Shown here: one piece after another, positions 36,013-45,282 of the stretch | Position numbering within the stretch: position 1 is the first letter of the stretch | How the letters are laid out: the number at the start of each line of letters is the position of its first letter | Assembly: GCF_037120705.1 (NCBI RefSeq) | Contig: NZ_JAWLJU010000002.1 | Span: 372,001 to 436,000 of the forward strand | Direction of reading: 5' to 3' | Length of the DNA: 64,000 nucleotides | From: Pseudoalteromonas sp. UG3-2 | Lineage (GTDB): Bacteria; Pseudomonadota; Gammaproteobacteria; Enterobacterales; Alteromonadaceae | Position numbers and translations under genes: made by a program | Notes under the pieces: generated by a model | Databases searched by the model: none | What the model saw: the letters and a program-made list of their open reading frames with translations, nothing else | Told to the model about the DNA's origin: nothing

Positions 36013-36438
36013 TTATAAACTGCTACCTAACACGGTGGCAGTACTGAGTTCATCGATATGAGCTTGAAGTAACTTAACTTTGCAGTTTTTGTAGGCAATT
36101 GCTGAGCGCGTAGCATTGGGCATACTCAACAAGTAACGCCAACGGCAGCTGTCTTCCATGTAACCTTCTTGGTGAGTAAACGCTCTTTTCATTATCGGCA
36201 GAATTTGCGTGTTGCCCGTGTCTTCTTCGTACTTTTTAGTATCGAGTACCAGCTTATTGATCCACGTTTGGCGCTCACGCTCTAAACGGTTGATGTTGCC
36301 ATCAAGGCACATTAAGTACTTTTTTGCTTTTTCAGGGTGGGTTGATTGCAATTCACTGCAATCCTTCAACTCTGCCGCCGTTACGGCAAGTGGGAATAGG
36401 GCTAGGGTAAAAAGTAATCGATTAGCTATTTTTTTCAT
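36013..36438 (-). CDS. Small exported protein, LprI/DUF1311-like
   Basis: The 141-residue product has a signal peptide (about residues 1-20, AVTA-A) and five Cys, four of them in the mature part, arranged DCSELQ, MCLDG, DSCRWRY and NCKVK. The WRYLL and IAYKNC spacing recalls DUF1311/LprI lysozyme-inhibitor-like proteins, but the match is weak. It begins at ATG 36438 and overlaps the end of the histidine kinase gene by 17 bases, so it closes the PhoPQ-type operon. A periplasmic function related to the sensed signal is plausible but unproven. Confidence 0.6.
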   Translation of the reverse strand: MKKIANRLLFTLALFPLAVTAAELKDCSELQSTHPEKAKKYLMCLDGNINRLERERQTWINKLVLDTKKYEEDTGNTQILPIMKRAFTHQEGYMEDSCRWRYLLSMPNATRSAIAYKNCKVKLLQAHIDELSTATVLGSSL

Positions 36439-37765
36439 GATTAAACTCGATTGTGAATTTTGCACCGCCAAGCTCAGCAGAGTCTATAGTCATTTTACCA
36501 TGATAAGACTCAACCAAATCTGACACAATTGCCATTCCTACACCATGTCCTGCCTCATAGGTATCGAGACGAGTACCTCGGGTCAGCAAATCTGAACGCC
36601 TTTGCTCAGGAATGCCAGGACCATCGTCTGAAATAGTAATAAGCAGTACACGTTTTTTTGGCGCACTTACTTTTATATCGACCTGATTGCGACATGCTTT
36701 ACAGGCATTATCGATAATATTTCCTAAAATTTCCATGAGGTCGGTTTTATCGCCTAGAAAAGCAACCTTATCACTGCAATCACTGCTAAATTGGATCTGT
36801 TTGTCATGATAAACTTTGCCCATGGCATTGAGGATAGAGTTTAATACCGGTGCCACCATGGTTTGCTTTTTCCAGGTGTCTGAGGCGCCAGTGGCGGCGC
36901 GCTTTAATTGATGCTCAATCATGACATTGATGCGGTCTAATTGCTCTTGGGCATCGGCGTCTGTGGCCAGAGGACTCGACTTTATTACTGCCAGTGGCGT
37001 TTTTAACGCGTGTGCCAAATCACTCAGGGAAGAGCGATAGCGCTCTTTTTGGCGTTTTTGTGACTCCAACAACAAATTCAGATCCGATTTTATGGTCAGC
37101 AGCTCAACTGGGTAGAGGCCGGTTATTTGGTTTCGCTCACCGGCTTCTATTTCTTTTATTTCTTTATCTAGTCGCTGTAAGGGGCGGGCATTCCAAACAA
37201 AGCCAAATGCCATTAAACCTGCAATGACCACGCCCATTACCAGCATCCAGTTAACCAAGGTATTACGAAAGCCAGACATTAACGCCATTAACGCATCGTT
37301 TTTCTTCAATAAAACAAAACGCGCTTGCTGAGACTGTTCGGCGTTGCCGAGAATAACGGTAAGGCTGAGCTGCCAGTACAACTCGTCGTTATATTCAACT
37401 TTAGTAAACTCCGAGGCACCGGCCTGACTTTGGGAAAACTGCGGAGTAATGGAAAGGTTCACAGCCGATTCAGAATACCAAACTAGGGTTTGCCCCTGGT
37501 ACACGAGGGCGTAGGTATCTGAGTTGAGACGGTTTAACTCTGGGGCGAGGATACTACGTGGCATCTCGATGCCGGAGCCGACAAACTCGACTTCAGAAAT
37601 AAGTGAATAAAGGTGTGCTTCTAGGGTTTTTTCGGTGGTTTCTACTAAGGTGGTGTAATAGGCTCTGCCAACCGAAAAGAACAGCGCTGGCAATGCCACT
37701 ATAAGCACAAAGACAAGGATAAATCCTTGCCTTATTTTTAACGAAATTTGTGAGCTGTTTACCAC
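36422..37765 (-). CDS. Sensor histidine kinase, PhoQ-like
   Basis: The 447-residue protein has a first membrane segment at about residues 14-34, a periplasmic sensor region, a second segment near residues 170-192 and a HAMP-like linker. The phospho-acceptor helix is SDLAHALKTPLAVIKS and the ATP-binding domain has NIIDNACKAC, SDDGPGIP and GHGVGMAIV. The AHALKTPLA motif is typical of PhoQ-type kinases, which sense magnesium, cationic peptides or envelope stress. It overlaps the response regulator gene by 7 bases. Activity toward the adjacent OmpR-type regulator is very likely; the signal is not known. Confidence 0.88.
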   Translation of the reverse strand: MVNSSQISLKIRQGFILVFVLIVALPALFFSVGRAYYTTLVETTEKTLEAHLYSLISEVEFVGSGIEMPRSILAPELNRLNSDTYALVYQGQTLVWYSESAVNLSITPQFSQSQAGASEFTKVEYNDELYWQLSLTVILGNAEQSQQARFVLLKKNDALMALMSGFRNTLVNWMLVMGVVIAGLMAFGFVWNARPLQRLDKEIKEIEAGERNQITGLYPVELLTIKSDLNLLLESQKRQKERYRSSLSDLAHALKTPLAVIKSSPLATDADAQEQLDRINVMIEHQLKRAATGASDTWKKQTMVAPVLNSILNAMGKVYHDKQIQFSSDCSDKVAFLGDKTDLMEILGNIIDNACKACRNQVDIKVSAPKKRVLLITISDDGPGIPEQRRSDLLTRGTRLDTYEAGHGVGMAIVSDLVESYHGKMTIDSAELGGAKFTIEFNHEKNS

Positions 37766-38433
37766 TGACTCTTGAACCTATAGCCACGTCCACGCAATGT
37801 TTCAACGGGGTTAAGGGTGCCGTCTGGATCGAGCTTTTTGCGTAAGCGCAAGACAAACACTTCAATCACGTTTGAGTCTAGGTCGAAGTCCTGGTCGTAA
37901 ATATGCTCGGTCAGCTCCGATTTCGAGATCACTTTTTGTGGGTTCACCATCAGATATTCCAGCACTTTGTACTCATAGGCAGTTAAAGATAACTCTCTAT
38001 CGTTCACCCATACTTGTTGCGAGCGGGTATGAATTTTGATTGGACCAATGCAAATTTCAGGGTTGGCTTGCCCAGCACTGCGTCTGATAAGTGCGTTACA
38101 TCGAGCAATTAACTCTTCTACGTGAAATGGCTTGGTAAGATAATCATCGGCACCGGCATCAAGCCCCTCAACCTTATCTTGCCAACGGTCACGTGCAGTT
38201 AAGATTAAAATCGGGATTTTTACTCCGTGAGCTCGGGCTTTACGGATAATCTCTATGCCATCAATTTTCGGCAAACCTAAATCGATAACCGCCATATCAA
38301 GAGGATATTCTTCTAAATGAAACAGCCCCGACTCACCATCATGGCACAAGTCGACACTGTACTTTTCTTTTTCCAGCGCCGTGCGCAGGTTTTCCGCGAG
38401 TTGAATATCGTCTTCGATAACTAAAATACGCAT
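37759..38433 (-). CDS. OmpR/PhoP-family response regulator
   Basis: The 224-residue protein has a receiver domain with acidic pocket residues (EDD at positions 7-9) and the phospho-acceptor Asp in DMAVIDLGLPKIDG near residue 51, with Lys in YLTKPF near residue 101. A winged-helix DNA-binding domain with SLTAYEYKVLEYLM and VLRLRKKLDPD follows. Sequence and partner point to the PhoP group. It begins two bases before the end of the PepSY gene region and is followed by the kinase, giving the operon PepSY-regulator-kinase-small exported protein. Confidence 0.92.
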   Translation of the reverse strand: MRILVIEDDIQLAENLRTALEKEKYSVDLCHDGESGLFHLEEYPLDMAVIDLGLPKIDGIEIIRKARAHGVKIPILILTARDRWQDKVEGLDAGADDYLTKPFHVEELIARCNALIRRSAGQANPEICIGPIKIHTRSQQVWVNDRELSLTAYEYKVLEYLMVNPQKVISKSELTEHIYDQDFDLDSNVIEVFVLRLRKKLDPDGTLNPVETLRGRGYRFKSQW

Positions 38434-38435
38434 GC

Positions 38436-38693
38436 TTAGTCCTTCTTAACTTCGCCCGTCGTTTTGTTTATTTTTAAATCCACAATACGACCATCCGACT
38501 GTAGAATTCTGACAACAAAATATTGACTTTCTTCTGATATTTTTAGTGTCTTACCAGCATACTCTTTCAACGCCAGTGACACCGCTTGTTTTTTGCTTAT
38601 GGCTTTTCGATCTTTGTCATTGTGGCTGTCAGCGTCTGCTACACTCGAAAAGAACGCTAAGACCAACGCTATTAGAGTGAGTTGCAATCGCAT
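38436..38693 (-). CDS. Small exported PepSY-domain protein
   Basis: An 85-residue protein with a signal peptide (residues 1-21, SVADA) and a single PepSY domain, including SKKQAVSLALKEY and the VDLKINKTTGEVKKD end. PepSY domains often inhibit proteases or modulate sensor kinases in the envelope. The ATG at 38693 has GGAG six bases before it. It is the first gene of the operon that continues into the PhoP-like regulator two bases later, so it may tune the kinase. That role is inferred from context. Confidence 0.82.
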   Translation of the reverse strand: MRLQLTLIALVLAFFSSVADADSHNDKDRKAISKKQAVSLALKEYAGKTLKISEESQYFVVRILQSDGRIVDLKINKTTGEVKKD

Positions 38694-38799
38694 GTTAAGC
38701 TCCACGGTTTCATAGATACTGAATTTGTTAACGTCATAACTTTAGGGCTAATGTAGTGCGTTTGTAATTAACCTTTGCTGAACTTCTTGTTCAGCCTTA

Positions 38800-39099
38800 T
38801 TAAGGCAGTACACGTTTATACGGTTTTACAACACTCGAGGTATAAACACCAGCGTCAATGTAGGGGTCTTCACTGGCCCATTGCTTGGCTTCTTCAAGGT
38901 TTGCAAATTCAGCTATCACCAAAGAACCGCTAAACCCAGCTTCCCCCGGCTCTTCACTGTCAATGGCAGGAAGGGGTCCTGCAGCAAATAAGCGTTGTTG
39001 CTGTTTTAACTCTTGTAACCGTGCTAGGTGTGCAGGTCTTGTTGCAAGGCGTTGTTGCAAGCTGCCTTCGGCATCCGTGGAATATATCATATAAAGCAT
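38800..39099 (-). CDS. YciI-like protein
   Basis: The 99-residue protein belongs to the YciI family of ferredoxin-like alpha/beta-barrel proteins. It has MLYMIYSTDAEGSL at the start, a conserved His in RPAHLARLQEL and an Asp in SEDPYIDAGVY, which form the presumed active site. The biological reaction is not established. It stands alone, divergent from the sodium symporter gene. The E. coli homologue lies near the trp operon but not adjacent. Confidence 0.88.
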   Translation of the reverse strand: MLYMIYSTDAEGSLQQRLATRPAHLARLQELKQQQRLFAAGPLPAIDSEEPGEAGFSGSLVIAEFANLEEAKQWASEDPYIDAGVYTSSVVKPYKRVLP

Positions 39100-39321
39100 T
39101 AGTATTAGTTCCCGATAGGTTTCTAAGTATTTGTTGTTATTTTTATCGATTTTAAGGGCATTTTCTTACCCGTTCTCGACCATATGATAAAACGGCTAAA
39201 ATACAAAAGTAAATGGAGCTGGGCTTTTTGTGGTGATTGGTCATTTAAACTTGAAAAGCACGCGCCTAGGCTGGTAGAGTCGAGCGGATATCTATAGAAA
39301 ATAATAATAAGGTTGACTGTA

Positions 39322-40746
39322 ATGAGTGCAAACCGAGAGCATTTTAGCTCGCGATTGGGTTTTATATTGGCAGCGGCAGGCTCCGCTGTTGGAATAGGAA
39401 ACCTAGTCGGCTTTCCTGTCTCTGCTACGAAAAATGGTGGCGGTGCATTTCTACTAATTTACGCCTTATTTGTGGCGTTTATCTGTCTGCCAGTTATGAT
39501 GGCGGAAATGGCCATGGGGCGTAAGGCACAAAAAGATCCCTATGGTGCCTATAAACAACTGTCTAATCGCGATAAAAAGTGGTCGATAGCGGGGTTCTTA
39601 GCGGTCCTCACGCCGTTTATGATCGCCGTATTTTACATGGTGATCACCGTCTGGATTTTTGGCTTTTTAACGCAAACGCTGATGGGGAACCTCGATTTAC
39701 TGGCGCAGCCAGGTTACTTTGGCACTTTCATCAATGACCAAGCCGTATTCTTATACATGCTGGTGGTGGGTGTAATCGTCAATCTTATTCTAATTGGCGG
39801 CGTCAAAGAAGGGATTGAGAAAGCCGCTAAACTACTGATGCCAGCCTTATTTGTGATGTTGTTAGGCTTGGTGGCATACGTGTTAACGTTAGATAATGCC
39901 ATGGCTGGTGTGCGTTACTACATTGTGCCTGACTTCTCTAAAATGGACGCCAGTGTGTTAAATGGCGCCTTATCCCAAGCCTTTTTCTCGTTATCGCTGG
40001 GAATGGGTATTTTAATCACTTACGCCTCTTACATTTCTAAAAAAGACGACATCGTTGGTAGTTCAAAGATGGTTGCAGTGACCGACTCGCTAGTGGCCTT
40101 TATTGCTGGTTTAATGGTACTGCCGGCCATTTTCAGCTTTAACCCAGATACTGACCCAACCGAGTTATCCGACTCATCGGTGTCGATGATCTTTGATTAT
40201 TTGCCGAAACTGTTATTAGCCTTACAAAATGACATTGGCTATGTCGGCGCGTCAATAGTGGCTGGTATCTTCTTCTTATTAGTGTTTTTTGCGGCGATCA
40301 CCTCCTTGGTGTCCATTGTTGAGGTGCCCACCGCGACGTTAATGGAAGAGAAAAACATTTCACGCAAAAAGGCGTTGATTGTGTTGGCACTCACAACCGG
40401 GTTATTAACCATTTTATCTACTATGTCGTTTGGTATGGTGGAGTGGTTAACTAGCTTTATCTACTATGGTGATGCGCAAAAGAGCTTCTTTGACTTAGTT
40501 TACGATGTTTTTTACGACACGATTTTGCCGCTTAATGGCTTGATGGTGTGTTTATTTGTTACTTATCGCTGGAAAAAGTCAGGATTAAGTGAAGAATTAG
40601 CACAAGGGTGTGATGGTTACATTGGTAGCTTTACCGAAAAGTACATCAACTTCTCTCTGTCTACATTCATTCCGGTCATTTTGCTGGTGATCTTTGTTAA
40701 TACGGTCGCCACTAAGTACTTTGCCATCAGCTTATTTGGCTTCTAG
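39322..40746 (+). CDS. Sodium-dependent neurotransmitter-symporter family transporter
   Basis: The 474-residue product has about 11-12 transmembrane segments and opens with the family's sodium-site block: RLGFILAAAGSAVGIGNLVG in segment 1. Later parts include the AFFSLSLGMGILITYASY stretch of segment 6 and the TSLVSIVEVPTA stretch of segment 8. Members carry amino acids or related solutes with sodium, as in LeuT. Bacterial members with this shape often have 11 segments and a non-typical substrate, so the cargo is unknown. ATG 39322 has AAGG upstream. It is monocistronic, and a hairpin follows. Confidence 0.92.
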   Translation: MSANREHFSSRLGFILAAAGSAVGIGNLVGFPVSATKNGGGAFLLIYALFVAFICLPVMMAEMAMGRKAQKDPYGAYKQLSNRDKKWSIAGFLAVLTPFMIAVFYMVITVWIFGFLTQTLMGNLDLLAQPGYFGTFINDQAVFLYMLVVGVIVNLILIGGVKEGIEKAAKLLMPALFVMLLGLVAYVLTLDNAMAGVRYYIVPDFSKMDASVLNGALSQAFFSLSLGMGILITYASYISKKDDIVGSSKMVAVTDSLVAFIAGLMVLPAIFSFNPDTDPTELSDSSVSMIFDYLPKLLLALQNDIGYVGASIVAGIFFLLVFFAAITSLVSIVEVPTATLMEEKNISRKKALIVLALTTGLLTILSTMSFGMVEWLTSFIYYGDAQKSFFDLVYDVFYDTILPLNGLMVCLFVTYRWKKSGLSEELAQGCDGYIGSFTEKYINFSLSTFIPVILLVIFVNTVATKYFAISLFGF

Positions 40747-40753
40747 TTTATTG

Positions 40754-40780
40754 GTGACCTCAAGCTTGTCTTGGGGTCAC
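40754..40780. terminator. Bidirectional hairpin between symporter and CPBP genes
   Basis: GTGACCTCAAG (40754-40764) and CTTGGGGTCAC (40770-40780) form ten Watson-Crick pairs plus one G-U pair around a 5-nt loop. No strong T run is present. Confidence 0.55.
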
Positions 40781-40782
40781 TG

Positions 40783-41469
40783 CTAACTAAATTGCACTCC
40801 AGAGTCTAAATAACTACCAACCCCAATGGTAAACATCCATAACCCCCAAAGACTATGCTCCAATACACACACTGCCAATGAACGGCTATGGGCATAGGTA
40901 TAAGCAAACAACAAACCACCGACAAAAGATAGCGCCACCGCCACCCAGTTATCATACACACAGTGTGCCAAGGCAAACACCACAGCACTTAAGATGATGC
41001 GTTGGTTTTTGCTGGGTAAGATACGTTTATAACGATGGAAAAAATAACTGCGAAAAATCAGCTCTTGCGGTAATACTGATAGAATAGGATAGGCAAGCAG
41101 CAGCATTAACCAATCCAGCGGTGAGTGCAGTGGCAGGGCAAACCAATTACCTTGGCTTAATAAACCGTAAAACATCGCGGAAAACATCGCCCCGGCAAAA
41201 AAAGTAGTGAACAACCGGCGTTTTACCGTTGAAAACTCCCCCAAACTGGTTAAGCGAAAGCGTTTAAAGTGTGGATCGGTCAGCAGCAGGTGAGTGCAAA
41301 TGGCCATTAAAATGATCAACGCTGGGAATAACCAATTGCTCAGGTGAGCGCGGAATTGGTAGGCCACCATAGGGAGAATGAAAAAAATCACCAGCAGTTC
41401 ACACCAACGATATTGGCTAGCATTCAATTGGAGTACCCCTTTGAGTCTGTTGCAAAACCGGCTAACCAT
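40783..41469 (-). CDS. CPBP-family intramembrane protease-like protein
   Basis: The product (about 228 residues) has several transmembrane helices. It carries the CPBP (Abi) motifs in order: QELIFRSYF in the place of EExxxR, FALAH in the place of FxxxH, and LEHSLWG for the third His. The first Glu of motif one is replaced by Gln, which occurs in some members. These are Rce1-like intramembrane Glu proteases; bacterial substrates are mostly unknown. The ATG at 41469 is my choice; a GTG at 41514 would add 15 residues, and neither has a clear ribosome binding site. Confidence 0.75.
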   Translation of the reverse strand: MVSRFCNRLKGVLQLNASQYRWCELLVIFFILPMVAYQFRAHLSNWLFPALIILMAICTHLLLTDPHFKRFRLTSLGEFSTVKRRLFTTFFAGAMFSAMFYGLLSQGNWFALPLHSPLDWLMLLLAYPILSVLPQELIFRSYFFHRYKRILPSKNQRIILSAVVFALAHCVYDNWVAVALSFVGGLLFAYTYAHSRSLAVCVLEHSLWGLWMFTIGVGSYLDSGVQFS

Positions 41470-41613
41470 CACTATAGCAGCTTGAGATGACAAGGATATG
41501 CAACGCAATCGCACATTGTCGCTTTAGCAGTGTGAACTTAAAACATCAAGATTGACTTTCAGGCCCGAAACACCTAGCCTGCAGCGCTCGAAATTTGGTA
41601 TTAGAGGTAGGGT

Positions 41614-41889
41614 ATGAATAAAAAAGAATTAGTAGCCAAGATGGCCAATGTCAGCGGATTGACCAAGATAGACTGCCAAGCTGCACTGGATGCCATTTTG
41701 CATACCACAAAAAAACGCCTGTCCGAAGGGGATCAGATGCAATTTAACGGCTTTGGCACCTTCACATTGAGTTACCATCCGCCGAAATTAGGCCGTAATC
41801 CGCAAACCGGTGAAGAAATAACTATTGAGGGGCAAAATAAGATTCTATTTAAACCCGCCAAAGCCCTGAAAGAGGCAATACAATCATGA
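41614..41889 (+). CDS. HU-family DNA-binding protein
   Basis: A 91-residue histone-like protein of the HU/IHF family, starting MNKKELVAKMANVSGLTK and with the DNA-binding arm around GFGTFTLSYHPPKLGRNPQTGEEI. The arm has the RNPQTG turn with the Pro that intercalates DNA. It differs from main HupA/HupB by substitutions such as YHPPKLG for RAARTG, so it is likely a minor HU paralogue. GAGGTAG precedes the ATG. A strong bidirectional terminator separates it from the trp operon. Confidence 0.92.
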   Translation: MNKKELVAKMANVSGLTKIDCQAALDAILHTTKKRLSEGDQMQFNGFGTFTLSYHPPKLGRNPQTGEEITIEGQNKILFKPAKALKEAIQS

Positions 41890-41890
41890 T

Positions 41891-41916
41891 AAAAAGGCCA
41901 GAAAACTGGCCTTTTT
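41891..41916. terminator. Bidirectional terminator between HU gene and trpA
   Basis: AAAAAGGCCAG (41891-41901) and CTGGCCTTTTT (41906-41916) form a perfect 11-bp stem with an AAAA loop. A T run follows on either strand. It ends both the HU transcript and the trp operon. Confidence 0.92.
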
Positions 41917-41922
41917 AGTCGT

Positions 41923-42729
41923 TTAAACTTGGGTTGCTGCCTTCATGCGCTCGACAAAAGTCTTTAGCTCAAACAGCATGGTCTTTGGCTCATCTAGATG
42001 TTGCTCAATGATCTTAACCACGGCGGAGCCGCTAATGGCACCTGCCGCACCCGATTGGATTGCCGCTTTGACATGCTCAGGTTCAGAGATACCAAATCCA
42101 AGTAGTGCCGGCGCTGCGTGATACTCTACTAACTTAGTCACCACTTCATTAGCAGGCATTTGTGCAGCGGTATCGGTGCCGGTGACGCCAGCTCGAGATA
42201 ATAAGTAAGTGTAGCCGCGGCCACGAGTAGCGCATTCTCGCAAGGTATCGTCACTGGCATTGGGCGTGGCGATGAAAATAGGGGCGACATCGTGCTCCAT
42301 GGCGGTTTGGCGAAATAGCTTGGCTTCGTGTAAGGGCACATCCGCCACTAAAATGGAATCAACCCCAGCGGCCTTTGCCTGTTGATAAAATGTTTCTATA
42401 CCACGGGCAAAAATAAGATTGGAATAGAGTAATAAGCCAATTGGAATATCACTGTTGTAACGACGCACTTCAGCAATAATCTCCAAGCAATCTTGGGTAT
42501 TTACCTGTGCAGCAAGAGCGCGGTTATTGGCTGCTTGGATCACTGGGCCGTCGGCAATGGGATCGGAAAAGGGAATGCCGAGCTCAAGGGCATCCGCGCC
42601 GCCATCAATTAACGCTTTAATGACCTCAAGGCTCTGCGCTTTACCAGGATCGCCAATGGTGACGAAGGGGACGAATGCGCCTTGGTCTTTTTCTTTTAGC
42701 TGTGCAAACATGGCATCGTAACGTTTCAT
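41923..42729 (-). CDS. trpA: Tryptophan synthase alpha chain
   Basis: TrpA splits indole-3-glycerol phosphate to indole and glyceraldehyde 3-phosphate, passing indole to TrpB. The 268-residue TIM barrel has the catalytic Glu in [15 protein letters not shown] near residue 49 and the Asp in SILVADVP near residue 60-130, with the phosphate-binding GFGIS and GAISGSAVV loops near the end. ATG overlaps the trpB stop codon by 4 bases (ATGA). It is the last gene of the operon trpE-G-D-CF-B-A. Confidence 0.98.
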   Translation of the reverse strand: MKRYDAMFAQLKEKDQGAFVPFVTIGDPGKAQSLEVIKALIDGGADALELGIPFSDPIADGPVIQAANNRALAAQVNTQDCLEIIAEVRRYNSDIPIGLLLYSNLIFARGIETFYQQAKAAGVDSILVADVPLHEAKLFRQTAMEHDVAPIFIATPNASDDTLRECATRGRGYTYLLSRAGVTGTDTAAQMPANEVVTKLVEYHAAPALLGFGISEPEHVKAAIQSGAAGAISGSAVVKIIEQHLDEPKTMLFELKTFVERMKAATQV

Positions 42730-43910
42730 AGCGCTCCTCGCTCTGCTAATACTTGGTGAACGTGGGCTAAGTCTTTATCGCCACGACCACTTAAATTCAC
42801 CACAATAATGGTTTCTTCAGTTTGTTGTTCGGCATACTTAATGGCATAAGCCAGTGCGTGGCTTGACTCCAATGCTGGAATAATGCCTTCATGTTTGGAA
42901 AGCGTTTGGAAGGCTTCCAGCGCTTCATCATCGCTAATACCAACATATTGAGCACGGCCGGTTTCATGTAAATACGCATGCTGTGGGCCTACAGCAGGGT
43001 AGTCAAGACCCGCTGATACAGAATGCGATTCTTCGATTTGGCCATCGGCGGTTTGCATAATATAAGTATAGGCACCGTGTAAAATGCCTTTTGAGCCCTT
43101 ACACAAGGTTGCCCCATGCGCTTTAGTATCTAGGCCCTTACCTGCAGGCTCAACGCCTATTAACTTGACACTGTCATCGTCAATAAAGTCTGCGAACATA
43201 CCAATGGCATTGGAGCCACCACCGACACAGGCAATTACCGCGTCTGGTAAGCGTCCCTCGGCTTTTAAGATTTGTTCTTTGGCTTCTTCGCCGATCATCT
43301 TATGGTATTCACGTACTATGGTCGGGAAGGGGTGCGGTCCTGCCGCTGTGCCCAATAAGTAATGCGCCGTTTTATAGTTAGCTGACCAATCACGTAGCGC
43401 CTCATTTACCGCATCTTTTAACGTACCTGAGCCCGCCGTGACTGGGATCACCTCAGCGCCCATTAGGCGCATGCGAAAGACGTTTGGCTGTTGCCGTTCA
43501 ACGTCTTTGGCACCCATGTAAACGCGGCATTTTAAGCCTAATAATGAGCAAGCAATAGCCGTGGCTACACCGTGCTGACCGGCACCGGTTTCTGCGATCA
43601 CTTCGGTTTTACCCATGCGTTTGGTGAGCAGTGCTTGCCCTAATACTTGGTTGGTTTTGTGGGCACCGCCATGGAGTAGGTCTTCGCGCTTTAAATACAA
43701 CGACACCTTAGGGTTTTTTATCAGGTTACGGGTTTTGGTGAGCGGTGTCGGACGCCCGGCAAACTCATTCAACAGCTGATGAAACTCTTGATGGAAGCTA
43801 GGGTCTTGCTGTGCTTGTTCAAATTCGTGTTCTAACTGCTTCAGCGCAGGTACTAGCAACTCGGGCACATACATGCCACCAAAGTCGCCAAAATAAGCTG
43901 AATTACTCAT
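42726..43910 (-). CDS. trpB: Tryptophan synthase beta chain
   Basis: TrpB joins indole with serine to make tryptophan using PLP. The 394-residue protein begins [17 protein letters not shown]. The PLP Lys is in [11 protein letters not shown] near residue 86, the [10 protein letters not shown] loop near residue 230 binds the cofactor phosphate, and the C-terminal [10 protein letters not shown] completes the site. The ATG at 43910 is preceded by GAGGTG; an upstream codon at 43991 would add 27 unlikely residues inside trpCF. It starts seven bases after the trpCF stop. Confidence 0.98.
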   Translation of the reverse strand: MSNSAYFGDFGGMYVPELLVPALKQLEHEFEQAQQDPSFHQEFHQLLNEFAGRPTPLTKTRNLIKNPKVSLYLKREDLLHGGAHKTNQVLGQALLTKRMGKTEVIAETGAGQHGVATAIACSLLGLKCRVYMGAKDVERQQPNVFRMRLMGAEVIPVTAGSGTLKDAVNEALRDWSANYKTAHYLLGTAAGPHPFPTIVREYHKMIGEEAKEQILKAEGRLPDAVIACVGGGSNAIGMFADFIDDDSVKLIGVEPAGKGLDTKAHGATLCKGSKGILHGAYTYIMQTADGQIEESHSVSAGLDYPAVGPQHAYLHETGRAQYVGISDDEALEAFQTLSKHEGIIPALESSHALAYAIKYAEQQTEETIIVVNLSGRGDKDLAHVHQVLAERGAL

Positions 43911-43917
43911 GTCCACC

Positions 43918-45282
43918 TCAATACTTTCTAATTTGTGAAAATGCTTGTGCGATTTTTTCTGCGCATTTTTTACCTGGTGCTTGCTCAACACCAGAGTTTA
44001 AATCTAAGCCATCCGCACCTAAGGCCGTCGCGCTTTGAAGATTATCGGGGTTTAATCCCCCGGCTAAAATATATTGTGTGCTTGTTTGTTGTAGTAACGA
44101 CCAATCGAATACTTGGCCAGTCCCTCCAGAGCCTGCTGCGGTTTGGGTGTCGTATAAATGTTTGTCCACTCCCGCCATGGCTTTTGGTAGCACCGCAGCA
44201 ACGCCTTGAGCCTTCCAGATCTGACAGGTCAGCGGCAGTCGCTTCCTAAGTGCGGCAATGTAGTGTTCGTCTTCATTGCCATGGAGCTGTACCGCGGCCA
44301 GCTTTAATTGCTGGGCGTATTCTGAGACTTGCTCTATGGGCGCGTTTACAAATACGCCGACATAGTTCAGCGGCGCCCCTTCAATAACACCTTTGGCACA
44401 GTCAATATCTACATAACGGGGTGACTTGGGGTAAAAGATCAGCCCGCCGTACACGGCACCAGACTCATAGGCTGCCTCGGCATCTTGACTGCGAGTCAAA
44501 CCACACACTTTATTTTCACCTAAAATTAAGCGGCGACAGGCAAGGGTTAAGTCTTGCTCCGCCATCAGTGAGCTGCCGACTAAAAAGCCATCACATAAAG
44601 GGGCTAAGCGTTTGACATCGCTGTGGCTGTAAATACCTGACTCCGAAATCACTACTTTGTCTGCAGGGATCAGTTTGCGCAGTCGCTCTGTGGTAGCCAA
44701 GTCGGTGGACAAATCACGTAAATTGCGGTTATTGATACCGATAAGCTCGGCATCTAAGGCGAGGGCTCGAGTGACTTCTTCTTCGTTACTCACCTCGGTT
44801 AGAATGCCCATATTCAAGCCATTTGCGACTTTCGCTAAACGCTGATATTGCTCGTCAGTGAGAACAGAGAGCATTAATAAAATGGCGTCACCACCGTGCA
44901 GGCGAGCCAGATACACTTGATATTCATCGATAAAAAAGTCTTTGCATATAACTGGCTGCTCAACTTGCTGGCGCACGGTGCTAAGGTAGTCAAAACTGCC
45001 TTGGAAATATTTCTCATCGGTGAGCACGCTAATGCAAGTGGCGTATTGGCGATACACCGAAGCGATTTCATCGAGATCAAAGTGAGATCGGATCAAGCCT
45101 TTTGATGGCGATGCCTTTTTACACTCTAAAATAAATTGCGTTCCGGGCTTCGCCAGCGCGGCAATAAAATGGCGGTCACTGGGCTCCACCTTATCAATAA
45201 AGCTTGCTAAAGGTTGCGCCGCTTTTCTAATTTCAAGCTCTGCGGCCTTATCGGCAACGATTTTTTCTAACACATTAGCCAT
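43918..45282 (-). CDS. trpCF: Bifunctional indole-3-glycerol-phosphate synthase / phosphoribosylanthranilate isomerase
   Basis: The 454-residue fused enzyme carries out two consecutive steps of tryptophan synthesis. The N-terminal half (about 1-255) is TrpC, with the catalytic [15 protein letters not shown] block near residue 50 and [12 protein letters not shown]. The C-terminal half is TrpF, with [11 protein letters not shown] near residue 258 (catalytic Cys) and the Asp-containing [11 protein letters not shown] block at the end. The fusion is the normal state in enterics, Vibrio and Alteromonas. The start overlaps the trpD stop by 8 bases. Confidence 0.97.
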   Translation of the reverse strand: MANVLEKIVADKAAELEIRKAAQPLASFIDKVEPSDRHFIAALAKPGTQFILECKKASPSKGLIRSHFDLDEIASVYRQYATCISVLTDEKYFQGSFDYLSTVRQQVEQPVICKDFFIDEYQVYLARLHGGDAILLMLSVLTDEQYQRLAKVANGLNMGILTEVSNEEEVTRALALDAELIGINNRNLRDLSTDLATTERLRKLIPADKVVISESGIYSHSDVKRLAPLCDGFLVGSSLMAEQDLTLACRRLILGENKVCGLTRSQDAEAAYESGAVYGGLIFYPKSPRYVDIDCAKGVIEGAPLNYVGVFVNAPIEQVSEYAQQLKLAAVQLHGNEDEHYIAALRKRLPLTCQIWKAQGVAAVLPKAMAGVDKHLYDTQTAAGSGGTGQVFDWSLLQQTSTQYILAGGLNPDNLQSATALGADGLDLNSGVEQAPGKKCAEKIAQAFSQIRKY

